From positions 28,654,622 to 28,718,621 of the forward strand of contig OV121093.1 of the NCBI GenBank assembly GCA_921293015.1: a DNA stretch of 64,000 bases, in the 5' to 3' direction. The notes beneath the pieces are model-generated. The model was not told the origin of the DNA, ran no database searches, and worked only from the letters and a program-made list of their open reading frames with translations. The translations under genes and the position numbers were made by a program. Positions 21,974 through 34,276 of the stretch are shown in pieces (the first letter of the stretch is position 1; every line of letters begins with the position of its first letter). Source of the stretch: Phorcus lineatus. Its lineage: Eukaryota; Mollusca; Gastropoda; Trochida; Trochidae.

Positions 21974-23061
21974 AAGCTGCTACAACTAGATGACAGTGTT
22001 TAAATGTATTATTTGTGAATATCATAAAACATTTTTGTGAAACTTTATTTGTCATTTGAAAGCATTCTTCAAAAGTCGTATGTAAAACTATAACCTCCTC
22101 ATCAATCTGTTGATATATTTTTTTAGCAGAAAAGTCATGGTTTCATTAAACGGCATTGACATCTCATGATAATGTTTTCAAATCGGAGAGTGACCAGCTT
22201 ATTCTCTTAATTTGCTTTGCTAATCAGTTCTAAGCAAATGAATTTTCCATCATCAATTCAGTTAAAATTTGGATTTTGTTCACATATGTTATTTGTCCAC
22301 ATTCAGTTATGTTTACTTCAAATTAATGCTTCATAAATTAACACAATTGGTCCAGCTATGCTAGTCACTTAGTTATTCCTCCTGGTAAATATCAGGTGAC
22401 TATTACTGTGAAGTAACTAAATTATTTATGAAGTGAAGTCCTTGATTCAGGTATTGTAATGGTTTGAAACTCATTCTTGTGTAATCATTTCCTGATGCGC
22501 GATTTTATGTATGGAACTTAAACAGTCATCACACGGTATTCAAGTGATGTCACAACGACTTAAGACATGATATGTTCTCATTTGTATATATTGAATTATG
22601 ACATTGCTTATGTTTTCTCTGTTGGTACTGTATAAAAAATTGGGTTTCAATATAATCACAAAATGATAATAAATTATTGTACTTCAGGCCATCAGACCCT
22701 TATACAAATAAAATCATGTTCTGTTGTGTTTCGTTCTGTTATTAGATCATGCAGACATAGAATTTAGACAGGAAAAACGAAAAAGGTTAGTTTTTGATAT
22801 ATTGGTATTCTTATAAGCACTAGTGCGCACCAATAGTTCTTATATATAAATGTTGCACAGATAGTGTTTATCTCTCGATATTACTAGCAACCCACACTCA
22901 GTTAACCTTTTAAATAAATTTTATGATAAAATAATAGGGTCAAGCTATATGTTTGTAGCATGATATAGGAAACAAGATCACTTTTTTTGCCTTCTACGGC
23001 TGCATGCCAAAAGTTTGTTTACATACCTGCCTATCCTAGTGTAAATATCATGTAATTTTGC
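21974..23061. other. Non-coding, nothing recognised
   Basis: AT-rich DNA without supported genes or repeats between the PAN gene and a mariner relic. Confidence 0.4.
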
Positions 23062-23820
23062 ATGTCTTTGAGGCAGTTTGTTTTTATATGCAGCTGTTTT
23101 CAAAACAGTCTCCACTGTCATCAATACATCTGGACTAGCGATTTTCTAGCTTCATTATGCCATTCTTGTAGAACTCTGCATCCTGGGTCTCAAGAAATAT
23201 CTCCCTGGCAGAAAATAGGCAGTTGTTATCAGCAAAACGACGTTCACGTAAAAGTTTCTTCAGATTTGGAAAGAGTAGCAATCCGATGGCGCCAGATCGT
23301 GGGAGAAGGGTGGATGTGGACCAATTTCAAAGCCACATTTGCAGCAGTGACAGCAAATGTTCTGTGTTGCACTGAGCTTCCCTCGCCACTTGGCCTTGAA
23401 GATTACCCTTAAGTGCTTCGATTCAAAAGCATAATATACCCCATTGATAGTTTGAACCTTCCCTAGGTAATTTATCTTGACGAGACCCTGTGTAACCCAA
23501 AAACCCGAGGATATCACCTTACCAGAAGATGGAACTTGCTTGATATTCTTTAGGGTAGGGGAATCCTCATGTTTCAAGTGTTTGCTTTTTCATGTTTCAG
23601 TGATGTGCCCACGTCTCATTCTGGGTCCATAAACGTTTAAAGAAATTGTTCCTGTCTCCCCTGAATAGCGCCAAAAGTTGTTGTGAAATGTGCAGGCGTT
23701 TTTGTTTCGGGACACCAGTTAACATTCTTGGTACCCATCTTACGGGAAGCTTGCATATATGAAAAGCCAAAAGTGAAATTCTTAAGAAGTTGGAAACCTC
23801 AAAGGCATCTCTAGACATGA
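23062..23820 (-). pseudogene. mariner transposase pseudogene
   Basis: The minus strand from 23818 downward encodes mariner-type blocks in order but in several frames. They are EVSNFLRIS, LPVRWVPRMLTGVPKQKR (usual KLxARWVPRLLTxEQK), WTQNETWAHH, then GKVISSGFW, INYLGKVQTINGVYYAF, GFEIGPHPPFSHDLAPSD and, after a stop, a KKLLRERRFADNN-like tail. The first catalytic residue, normally TQDETW, is TQNETW here. The block around the second catalytic aspartate (HDNAPAH) is replaced by cysteine-rich garbage. Only the third region, DLAPSD, is recognisable. The copy is catalytically dead. Terminal inverted repeats were not found. Confidence 0.85.
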
Positions 23821-24545
23821 TTGTTCAACAAACTAAATTTCAATGAGATCTGGTTAAGAAATAACATTCTAGGTTGTTTAAACTGCAAAAAGTAAAGTTG
23901 GTGCAAATTGAAAACCAAAATAGGCACAACTACCTATTTTTCAAAATACCAAGTTTTTATCAGCTAAACCTTAGGTTTTCTTAAGTTCTGGTTCTGAAAA
24001 AGAATTATGTGTTTGAGGAAACGGCCAAAAATATCTGTACCACAATTTGAAAACCCCAAAAAGGCACCACATCACATTATGAGTGTTCCATATACCGAAC
24101 TTTCAATGAGCTAAGCTTTATAGTTTCTGAGTATTTGTCTGAAAACAAAGTTCTAAATTCACTTGTCTTGGAAACGGCCAAAATATATGGGTAGTAGTTC
24201 AAACCCCGTTAAGGCACCTCTGCACATGAAGAATGGTCCATATAGCAAGTTTAGATGAACTAGGTCTTATACTTTCTGCGTTCCAATCCGTATTTCCTAC
24301 TGTAAACAAATAACATGAGAAGAGGTTCAACACCACAGCACCACCTCACATGATGAATGTTCACTTCTCCAACTTTCAATAAGCTAGGCCTTATAGTTTC
24401 TAGTCCAGACACGAATATTCACTGCTGTGTCACTGTAATGGCTTACAATAGATGTAGGATGGTGTTGGAATCAACAAAGGCACCAGTTCACATGATGAAT
24501 GTTCTTTTTACAAAGTTTGAGCTGATTGAATTCTGGAATGGAAAA
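23795..24545. repeat. Degenerate tandem array, period about 145 bp
   Basis: Blocks resembling AAAGGCACC..TCACATGATGAATGTTC followed by AACTTTCAATGAGCTAGGCC and TTATAGTTTCTG recur about five times (clearest near 24060, 24210, 24340 and 24480). Spacing is roughly 140-150 bases and divergence is considerable. It abuts the mariner fragment. Confidence 0.6.
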
Positions 24546-24924
24546 TAGAACAACTTGCACGGAGGTAATTTCTATAGTGACCGATATTAAGGAATTACGA
24601 AAGTGTTACATGACATTAATGACTTTATCAAACGATGTTTTCCCCTCTCTCCAGTATCAGTGATAAAAATGGAAATTTCTGAAGCCAAAGTCATAAGTAG
24701 TTACCTCAGTCTTCATGTATGGTAGAAAAGGTTTTGTTATCAATGTTTTTAAATCCTTGTATTGACAAATCAACATATCATCATCGAGTATACGGCACAA
24801 ACATCTTAGAATCATTATAATATAAAATATATTGATTCACATAGTGAACGGCGCCTGTCGATTACTTTATAAGCCTGTCTATATAGTAATTGATTCAAAT
24901 TTAATACACAGTGACCTCGCAGAT

Positions 24925-25086
24925 AATTATAGGATATCAAACGAGCTTCCCCTTTCAAATCAAGTTTATGTCCCAAGTGAAATAATTTTGTTTTGTCACG
25001 AGCCTTGGCGAGTGACAAAACTAAATTATTTCACGACGGACATAAACTTGATATGAAAGGGAAACGAGTTTTGTATCCTATTTATT
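24925..25086. repeat. Long imperfect palindrome
   Basis: Arms of about 75 bases are inverted around GCCTTGGC near 25002-25009. AGGATATCAAACGAG pairs with CGAGTTTTGTATCCT, TCAAGTTTATGTCC with GGACATAAACTTGA, and GTGAAATAATTTTGTTTTG with CAAAACTAAATTATTTCAC. Non-coding. Its architecture resembles that of the palindrome at 2672-2817. Confidence 0.85.
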
Positions 25087-26150
25087 ACCCACGTTTTTTA
25101 CAATGAAAACATCGTCAAATTAAAGTATAAGAGAAACTCAAAACGCGGATTAATACTTTACACTGGTGATTGGAATGTCGGCCCCTTCACTTTAGTAAAC
25201 GTATGCTGCTTTGGTGTAATGTAGTTCATTACATTTGAAAAAGAAACACATTAAAAAAACTACAACTGAAAGCAAAACTCATTTAATTCTTTTCATTTAT
25301 AGACTTGGTTTCAGCTACAAATCTGTTATTCAGCTTAAACACGCGAAAACTGTCAACATTTTGAACTGATAAACGTGACCTAAATCTCGGCTCAACGTCA
25401 GTCGGCCGTCACTCCAGGCGAGTCGTAACGTGGGTAAAGTCTGTTCGGGAACAACGGATTAACAAGATACGTTTCCAATGGCACACGTAACGTTTGGCCT
25501 CAAAAGGGAATAACATTGAAATTTATGTCTCAAAAACAGTCAACTGGTAAAGAATCTTTTCATTCAATTGCAACTAGCCTAGTCTTCATCAGAGGACAAG
25601 TCACTGTACATAAACAATACGACGACGCTTGGCGAAACAGGCAAAACAGTAAGTCTATATCTATGGGTACCTGCTTTTCCCCTGAGAAGTCTTGATAACC
25701 AATATGCTGAAAGTGTTCAAAGGCCGAATAACATTCACAACTCGTTCAATAATTTTTTCACAGACATTGACCAAATCATTGATTTTTACGGGTGACGCCA
25801 TCTTTGTTTACATGAGTCCCGATAGACCATCTTATCTAGCAAACGAATTTTGTTACTTAGATTGTATCGTTTTTCTATTCATTTACGGACATTTCAGTAA
25901 TTAAAGGAAAGACAATTTTTGCATGTAGCCACAATGAAAATTATGTTTTATTCGATTATATTATGAAAATTCTCGTTTTTCGTGTGCTTAGGAACGAAAA
26001 CTTATGAATGGAAATCATGAATGAAGTAGCTGATGAAAGTAGTACCGGTAACGTCAAAACTCATGTATCAGCCAATCAAAACACTCGAAGGTGTTATGAC
26101 ACATATAACAGATTGTTATGAAACCCCTTTACGATGTCCCACGTGGGTAA
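25085..26150. mobile_element. Possible non-autonomous DNA element
   Basis: TTACCCACGT at the left end and ACGTGGGTAA at the right end are inverted, and an ACATCGT block lies a few bases inside each end. The interior has no transposase. No convincing target duplication is seen, and the left end abuts the palindrome, so the true boundaries may differ. Confidence 0.3.
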
Positions 26151-27318
26151 TACTTTACTTTAATTGACATTTATAACAAAATCTTAAATTTGACTTTGAC
26201 TGTGCCTTTTGAGTTGATGTATAGACTGGTTAACCAACTATGGTTTGAAACTGCAGAAGTTGTTGATTGATTTGTTCCTCCTTGCAAACATGTTCCATTG
26301 AACAAGATATTTTTAATTGCTAAGTTTTTTACTTTCTAACTCATTAAAGGGTTACAAAGCAGTTACATCTTTTTTCTCACCATCAAAGAGTTATTAAAAA
26401 GATTTCATGATCTTCTGAAAGGAGAATGTTTTGAATTTTTCAGGTGAGGTGATTGGGGTTTAATAACGCTCTCAAGAGTATTTCACTTGTATCTGCTAAT
26501 TTATTTGCAGAGATAAGTCTGGCTACCTATAAGGATCTGCTGAAACTAGCGAACATTGGGTGGTACTGTACTGAAATTGCCGGAAAGGATTGAACTAGGG
26601 AAACCTAATTTTGAAAGATAATCCAAGCAAAAAGACAAGCTAAATCTATGGATTCGTAACTATTATAAACACACAACAGCCGGTACACTTATGTTTGAAA
26701 TACACCATCTATTGTTTTACAAATTCTCTCCAAACATAAATTCCTATACAATCTCTGCCTCAACATAAAGGTTTCTTATGCTTCAGGCAGTTTCCACTAC
26801 CGGCACAATATTGCAACTTAAACTACCTGGAAATATTTCAGCCACTGAATGCATGAATAACATATTTTTTGTTACACAGGCCAATACAATGAAGCAGTGA
26901 CAAAATGAGGCGTATGTTTTTTGTAAAGAAGACTCAACGTGCAAGGGTGCATAACGACGTCGCTGATTACACAACTAGCTTTGATTGCATCAAGTCAGCT
27001 TTCTACATTTCTAGATCATGAAACCTTTGTATTAAGAGAGAGGTTGTATGGGAATTTATGGCGGAGTTGCCTCTGTTGTGAGAAAATGGTTTTACCGAAA
27101 AATAGTTTTTTAGTTGTTCCTTATGGTATATAAATCTAAGGATTTGTTGTTGTTAAGGATATCTAAAATTCCCGATGAAGTAATTTCATCTACGTTTCAG
27201 AGCTTGAGACGGGGCTTAACTAACCCCAGGTGAAAAAGTGTGTCAATGTTTTTAAATATAAAAAATATTTCATTTTACGAAAAATTCAAAAGACAAACGA
27301 TCTTACCGTTTTTGCTAA
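26151..27318. other. Non-coding, nothing recognised
   Basis: No supported gene or repeat before the start of duplicated block copy 2. Confidence 0.4.
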
Positions 27319-30300
27319 AGCCTTCAGAGACACATTCAGTTAAAATACTGAACAAATGTTAGTTTGTTATTTTTGGATCCCAATATCTGCAATAGCTATA
27401 TATTACAAAGTATATTTAATCTTGCAGATAGAGAGAGTAATACAAATATAACAATGTTATATCTATTCCTTGCTGATACTTTAACAGATTGCTGGAGTTA
27501 TATTTTTAAGTTTTGATAGTGGTATTCCACAGATAAATTAAAAACATCATGTCTTGTTAAAAATGACGGATGACATTAAATGTTTACTCCAATTTGCTAT
27601 TTTATGGATCCTTACTTGTTTTGGCGTTTTTTGGTTTATTTTACATCATTACACCAATTTTGTTGAACAGTTTTAGACTGAATAGCTTGTTCTATTACAG
27701 CAAAACTTTCTGTGCAGGCAGACCTTATTGAAGGAATGCGAAATTTAGCTTTTGGGCCAAACCGGTTATTGCATTAAAGGCTTTGTACAAAAAGACGAGC
27801 AATACAAAATACTAAATCGTGACTTGTTTACTTCATATGACCGTTTTTTAATTTTGATTCAAAACTAATTTCATTTAGCATTTAGGAGATGAAGATGTAC
27901 ATTTATCGAGATGATTTACCACATGTCCTTCAATGGCAAAATAGCATTTCTGTTACAATATATATTCATATTAAGTTGAATCTTTTTGTTGTCGCTTGCA
28001 GCCATAATTGTATTTTCCCGTTTCAATTCTTGTGCAGCTTCAAAATGTGAATATTTCCTTTCAGCTGATAAACTAATATTGCCTTTACTATAATTGTAAC
28101 TACGAATAACAAAGTCAATAGACAAGGGAATTTTGTAGATACTATCTGAGAGTTACCTCCCTGCGGGTTTTGAAAAATATGATCACTTAACGTTACTTCC
28201 TGAATATTGTCATTTAATAACGTTGTTTTTTTTGTTTTTACTGTTTTCTTTATTATACAAGAAACATAATGGAAAGCAATTGTTAGTTTCTTGAACTGTT
28301 CAAGAATAACAGCGTAAAGACTTATATTTGTGTCGAGTCCAACATTTTAGTTTCGGACATATTTCTGAAATTTTAATCAATCTTGATAAAATAAAACCTC
28401 TGAAGAATTGTGAGATATAATTTCAACAAACATTTGCGATTTGTAGACAAGAACATCTCTCGTCGCAGAACACAAAAGCAATGCATGTTATGTTAAGCTT
28501 TGCCCTCCTGCTACAGCAGCATTCACTAATCTCTGAAGTCCCTACAACAACTTGATATGGAGTGTTGCAAGTGCATGTTATTGTTAACAGCTATTAGTTG
28601 TGATTAAAGAAAGATTGCCTCTGCAATCAGAAATAAATAAATCCCAGTTTACTAAATATTTCTAAAAGGCACTCTTTCTGCACTCAAAATGAGTATTAAA
28701 GGGTAAATCAGAACACAGACTACTCAAAATGTCTCGAAGGCACTTTTTCCGCGCTCAAATTATTAATATTATTATCATTGACAGCTAAAGGCAAATGAGG
28801 ATACAAATGATGCTTCTTTAACTCTTTAAATGCCAAAATTGGGATATTTTCTCTTTTTTTTATTTATAGTAGAAAACCCGCCATATAGATTTGAACAGGT
28901 CAAATTTATGCATTTAATTTAAATAAATATTTGTTAGTTGATCTACGAAACACTATCAACATATATTTTCGCTCGTAGCTGCTGTAAATACGTTTTCAGA
29001 ATTCCAGAGACCACAACTACTCCTCCATAAAGTTACACTATTTATGAAGTTTAACATATATGACTTCATCATCATACTATGTGGCCCTTCAAAAATCAGC
29101 ACTAAAACCTATTGAGCTACGTATTTACAAACTGCATAAATGGTAGATAACAGTAGATTACCTGAGTGTGGGTCATCACTTATATCTATGTTGCGCTTTG
29201 TAAATGTTTGAAAAGTCGGGTGATAAAACTGAATAGATGAAAACTAATGCACTGTCCTTAAGCAATGTTTATACAATCACTTCTTAAGTAATATAAGGTG
29301 TACACAAGTACATATGATTTTAAGAGTAAAATAGCAGATCCAAGGTTTTGAGTACCCTGTTTGCATGCACACATTATAAACAAGATAACAAGAAAGTCCG
29401 ATTGCAGAGCTCACATCAGTGCATATGATTTTTAAGATATAAACCTATGTCTACCTCTCACTGGAGCCCCAGCCGGACAGTGTTTGTGAAAACACTAACG
29501 TCCTGATACCTGAGGTAACACTTAAAGTAACACTTGCAGAATCGCACCCCAATGATTATGTGAACATTATATTTCCACTTCACCTTGACGTGATGACGTC
29601 ATGTACACACTGCATGTATACGTAGTTAGCAAATATGAAGATTAAACAAAAGCTTTAATGATATTGACAACTTATAAATTCTACATCTAGACAATTTCAG
29701 CTTTCTCACATTATCCGCCATGCCATTAGAGATGTTGAATTTCTTGAGTGTGGGATCAATTAATATATGTATTTTGATATCCGTTGGGGTTGAAAAGCTT
29801 TGGTGAACAACTTTTGGTCAAATGAGGGTAGCTCTCCGGGAAGTTGGGTCGAGATAAATCAAATTAAGTGCTATCATAATATATTCTGTTAGATACCGCT
29901 GATACACACACATTATGTTTATGTCCTAAATACAACCCCTCGCACTATGGGTAGGTTTTTTTATTATTGTGCACTGGTGATTGAGTGACGTTGAAGTGTT
30001 AATTGAGTTGTGAATCTGTGGAGTAAAGAGGTAAATAATGGGGTTCACTTTCAGTCAAAACAAATATTTTGTTTTGAATCAAACATTCATATCACTAATT
30101 CAAACGCCGATATAATTATTATATGTGATTTGTTTAACTATTTCGTTCATTTAGGATTGTCCTGGTTAATATATGATTCACAAACTCGTAATGAATTGCT
30201 AAGGCTACATTGAACTACCATGACATTATCGTTGTTCATCACTCATGAATACAATAACCGATTTACTTGCAACTCGCCTATTTCGACTTCTTTTCAAGAA

Positions 30301-30372
30301 CTACAGAATCTTAAACAATGATACATTGACAAATGATGAATATAATGTATAGAGTTAGTAATTATGTGGATA
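27319..30372. repeat. Upstream duplicated block, copy 2 (near-identical tract)
   Basis: Direct-orientation partner of 6719-9795, displaced by about 20.6 kb. The abrupt left edge is at the same base in both copies, with unrelated DNA further left. Differences are scattered single bases and short indels. It leads into propeller gene 2 just as copy 1 leads into gene 1. Confidence 0.9.
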
Positions 30373-31353
30373 CTTAGTAGGATCAAAAGACCATAGTCTT
30401 TGAATTAATACAAAGATAGGCAAATTGAATGGCAACTGAAAACTATTTATATACATAAAATTACCATGAACATGTGAACCAATTTTTTTTATAAATCAAT
30501 GATGATAAAGGAAGAAAATAGAACAGTTAAAGGGACAGCAAAAAGCCATTTTGGGAATGTAAAATATTTTATATTTTATGTATAAGCATTTTTGTTATAC
30601 AAATGTTGAAATAAGAATGTTAAAATACCTCACATTTAATTATAACTATTTTTTTTTGGCCGATGTCTGTTTACAAAGCAAAAGTCATTTTCCCGAATAC
30701 ATTCATTTTCGTGGTAAAAAGGTTGGATTCTTGAAAGGTAGAAATGCATCAATTTGTCATCCTAATATACATGACACAAGACTAAAATAGCTGAAATCTT
30801 GTAAACAGACTTCTTAGATAATTTAGGATTATAAATTTGATATTTGCTGACCCTCTGATCCCAAGTGTGAAATATAAAATGAGGCCTTATTAGCTACAGA
30901 GAGAATGGACTATTAAAACTGTATTCGTCTGTGAATTATCTTCATTCCAATTGGAGTTAAAGTCGACTGGAGCAAGAAGATTGCATGATTTCTGTGAGGT
31001 ATATGTTGACATGAAATAACTTGTTCTAACGTGTTAACAATAACTGTAATCATATTGAATACAATGTTAGAGAAAAATAACGACAGAGTTTATTACTTTA
31101 TAAATCTGACGTGTTAAGTGATGTGTTAAATGATGTCGGTAAGCTAAACATGCCTATACTACAAGGTCCAGTCAACAAGAACTGAAGCAATGTGATGATT
31201 GGATACATGTCAACTACACGCAGTGTGAACATGGCTGTCCTTGTAAACAAGTCAGGGTTGTTTTGTGAATGTAATGCCCACATAACAGGTGAACTTTACA
31301 TTGTGAACTGTATGACATAGAGTAAACAGCTCGGCGTTACTGTTTCATACACC
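30373..31353 (+). promoter_or_regulatory. 5' flank of propeller gene 2
   Basis: Homologous to 9796-10686 with more substitutions than the block before it. It includes about 150 bases (30560-30710) absent from copy 1, within which a 70-codon frame occurs; absence from copy 1 and lack of motifs argue against coding. The last 50 bases before the ATG are nearly identical to gene 1. Confidence 0.4.
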
Positions 31354-32781
31354 ATGGAGTTTTACAGGTTATTTTCTTTGTGGATCATTGTTTCTCTTCT
31401 GTCAGGAGTCAAGAGTAATGAAGACATTGAAACGCTTAATGACAGTAAAGCTGATCTCTTAAGTAAACGGGTGAATAACATTATCAAGATGAAGACAGAT
31501 CTGAAGAAGACTATTCGACAATACATCACTGAGTCAGTGTCCGATATACTGGAAGAGGAATCCGCTGAAAAACTGATCCCGTCTCAGGTTTTTCATCAGA
31601 TGAGCACTTCCCTCGGACAGGACGAAGAGAACATCAATGTGTATTCAGTTGGTCTTCAGAGCGGTGAGCGACATATCACTGAAATGTTTCCTTGGTCCCA
31701 AATTCTTGTTAAATCTAAATTCATAACATATGTATTAGCACGTCATGGTCAACAAATCAAGGAAGTTAATCACGATCTGGGAGACAAGAAGGATTCAAGT
31801 GAATCGTCATCTGAAACCATCAATAATGCAATACCTTCACTACAAGATTTGTCTAAATATCTGAAATCAGAAGCTCTGACAAACAAACTTGCAAGATATG
31901 ATCTTCAAATAAATAAACTCAACCAAACGCTGAGGGAACAAAGTGCAAATGCAAATTCATGCAAATCAACGAATGTAACTATCAATAGAGAAACTGATTC
32001 GGCGTTAAATACAAGACAAACAACTTCAGTGTCCCCGACTACTACTGCTGCTGTACCTAGAGCTATAACAACATCTAAACCAAGCACAGAGAGAAGTCGG
32101 ATCCTTGTAGTACCATATGGGAGCAGTGATCGTCTTCAGATGCGACAGTTCAACATCATCACAAACTCTTTTGACAAATATCCTCATCTGTCTCTTAAGC
32201 ATTATCTGTCTGCACTCTATGTTTCGAAAATAAACTCTTTGTTGATATGTCTTGACAACCCCAGCAGGATCATCATCTCAGAACTGAACACTTCCAAAAC
32301 TGAAACAATAAAACGCAATGTTGGTACAAATGGAATGGCAGCCGATGAAAAAAGAGGAATTGTTTTCATCACAACATGGTATCCTACTAATTCTATCAGT
32401 AGAATGTCATTACGTGGGGAAAACTTTACTAGCTTAGTGGATTATAATGGTCATTATTTTCTTGATATAGCTATACATCCAGCAATAAAGACGATATATG
32501 CTACTAATTTCTTTCAACTTTTCAAAGTATTCTATGATGGAACTGGTTTGACGACACTTGACACTGGTTATGACATCAACGGAGTAACTCTGGACATCAC
32601 CAAGGGTCTCCTGTACTACAACAAGGTGGATAAGCTGATGAAAATGACCGTGCCTGAAGAGAGCAAAAGTGAAGTGACACAGTTTAACTTTACTATTTGG
32701 AACCTGATTTTCTACCAAAACAAAGTGTATTACTCAAGCGAGGAGTCATCCTTCCTGGGAGTAAAGGACACACTCAGCTGA
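31354..32781 (+). CDS. Secreted coiled-coil/YWTD-like propeller protein 2
   Basis: A single uninterrupted frame of 475 codons. Residues 1-20 form a signal peptide (MEFYRLFSLWIIVSLLSGVK). Residues 22-72 and 122-197 are charged and heptad-like, probably coiled coil, with LARHGQQI and LARYDLQI motifs at 128-135 and 179-186. Residues 216-246 are a Thr/Ser-rich linker, a likely O-glycosylation site. From about 249 to 463 four or more blades resemble LDL-receptor class B repeats (MAADEKRGIVFITT, DIAIHPAIKTIYATN, VTLDITKGLLYYN). N-glycosylation sequons are present. No membrane segment. Compared with gene 1, the final 35-40 residues are replaced by a short tail ending in VKDTLS that runs into a GC-rich tandem array. 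The last propeller strand may therefore be missing. An oligomeric extracellular binding protein is plausible; the function is not known. Confidence 0.75.
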   Translation: MEFYRLFSLWIIVSLLSGVKSNEDIETLNDSKADLLSKRVNNIIKMKTDLKKTIRQYITESVSDILEEESAEKLIPSQVFHQMSTSLGQDEENINVYSVGLQSGERHITEMFPWSQILVKSKFITYVLARHGQQIKEVNHDLGDKKDSSESSSETINNAIPSLQDLSKYLKSEALTNKLARYDLQINKLNQTLREQSANANSCKSTNVTINRETDSALNTRQTTSVSPTTTAAVPRAITTSKPSTERSRILVVPYGSSDRLQMRQFNIITNSFDKYPHLSLKHYLSALYVSKINSLLICLDNPSRIIISELNTSKTETIKRNVGTNGMAADEKRGIVFITTWYPTNSISRMSLRGENFTSLVDYNGHYFLDIAIHPAIKTIYATNFFQLFKVFYDGTGLTTLDTGYDINGVTLDITKGLLYYNKVDKLMKMTVPEESKSEVTQFNFTIWNLIFYQNKVYYSSEESSFLGVKDTLS

Positions 32782-32794
32782 CCGGAAGGTGAAG

Positions 32795-33035
32795 AGCCAA
32801 CCCACTCTTGTAGTCAACTCGTGTAGTCAACTGTCCGAGTACCATAGGGCCGCCTCAGCTAGCCGACTAGCATGGGGGCGACTCAAATCCATGAAGATGA
32901 AAGGGTCAACTCAAATCCCAGGTCACAGGGTTGATTCAACTCCACTGGATCGTAAAGGCAGGGCCAACTCAACTCAACGATAATTACAGGGCCAACTCAA
33001 CTCCCCGAGGATCACAGGGCTGACTCAATTCCTTT
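32795..33035. repeat. GC-rich degenerate tandem array after gene 2
   Basis: Units such as CAGGGCCAACTCAACTCC, CAGGGCTGACTCAATTCC and CAGGGTTGATTCAACTCC recur about every 30-37 bases. Base composition differs sharply from the AT-rich surroundings. It begins right where homology between genes 1 and 2 ends, so it marks the breakpoint. Confidence 0.7.
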
Positions 33036-33130
33036 TGAACATATAGGCTGGATGGATATATCAGCCCTTTACTCCCGGGGAGCCGAGTCGACCCTACACT
33101 CCCTGTGATTCAGATTCGGCCGATTGATCC

Positions 33131-34270
33131 CCAGGCAGTAAACAACAACTTCTATCTGACAAGAGATTAGTCCTTCATGCTTTATCTATATTCTGCAGTG
33201 ACATGTCATTAACGTAATGTTTAAATGTTTTTGTACAGGAAACCGAGGTGATTTTTTGAGTGAGAAAGAACACCGTACCAGATTTTGGCAACAGCTTTAT
33301 TCTACTCACTATACATAATTTGTTTTAATCCTGTCACAACTGCATACTTTAATAACTTGATCAGACAATTGCAGCAAATGTTTTGTATGTAGAAGTGTAT
33401 ATCTTAATGAAAAGTGACAGCATTTTTTTTTCATAAATTAAACGATCATGAAATTAATAGAATTTCACTAAAAAGGTTTACTACAATATATCATTTTAAA
33501 AAAGAGAAAATTCTTGAATATTGTTGACATGTCATAATCCACATCAACAGATAAGAAGTCTTTGTATACAAGACTGGTGCAATGACTGTGGCCGAACCAG
33601 AGAAGTAGATGAACATTTCAATTAGTTTAACAGTGCACTACTGGTTGAGTGAGTGCTAAATACTTGTACAAACACTTTGGAGTAGTGATTACTTATTTTT
33701 AAAGTGGTATGTAAGGCCGATTGAACAATACCAAGTTTACATTTCTTTAATTGAATCAAACAATTAAAAAATTATTCATACATGTAGATTTCAATTGGTA
33801 AAATGCGCACACGATGATGTTTAAATGATTGACAATTCACGCTTTTTCATACAAAAACTATATTGCACGTGCTGCACGTGCCTTTTGGTCAGATCAATAA
33901 AGAGGGTCACTTTCAACACCCTATACATACAATACATCTCGTCGAGTCATTGGTTTCATCAGATTTTCATTGGTTGCACAACTATCTAGCTTCAAATCTG
34001 TAAGTGAATTTGTGAAAGCAATATTGCTGTATGAGGGAAAAAGAAAACATGGACACTTTAACTTTGCATAGTACACTTCCACTTTATCCAATATTCTTAT
34101 CGAATAAATCCTCAAATAAAAGCAACTAGTATTACGTTGAGTCAAAGCGACCTTAAAATTACAAGAGCAAAGTTACAACTAGTTTGATATACTGTGTGCA
34201 GTTGTCAATCATCGAGGTCAGGTACTACGTGCACTTTGACATGTCTCCCTGTCTACCAGCGGTATCTAAG
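33131..34270. other. Non-coding, nothing certain
   Basis: No supported gene. A GCACGTGCTGCACGTGC double E-box near 33865-33881 is the only conspicuous motif. Confidence 0.35.
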
Positions 34271-34276
34271 CTATTA

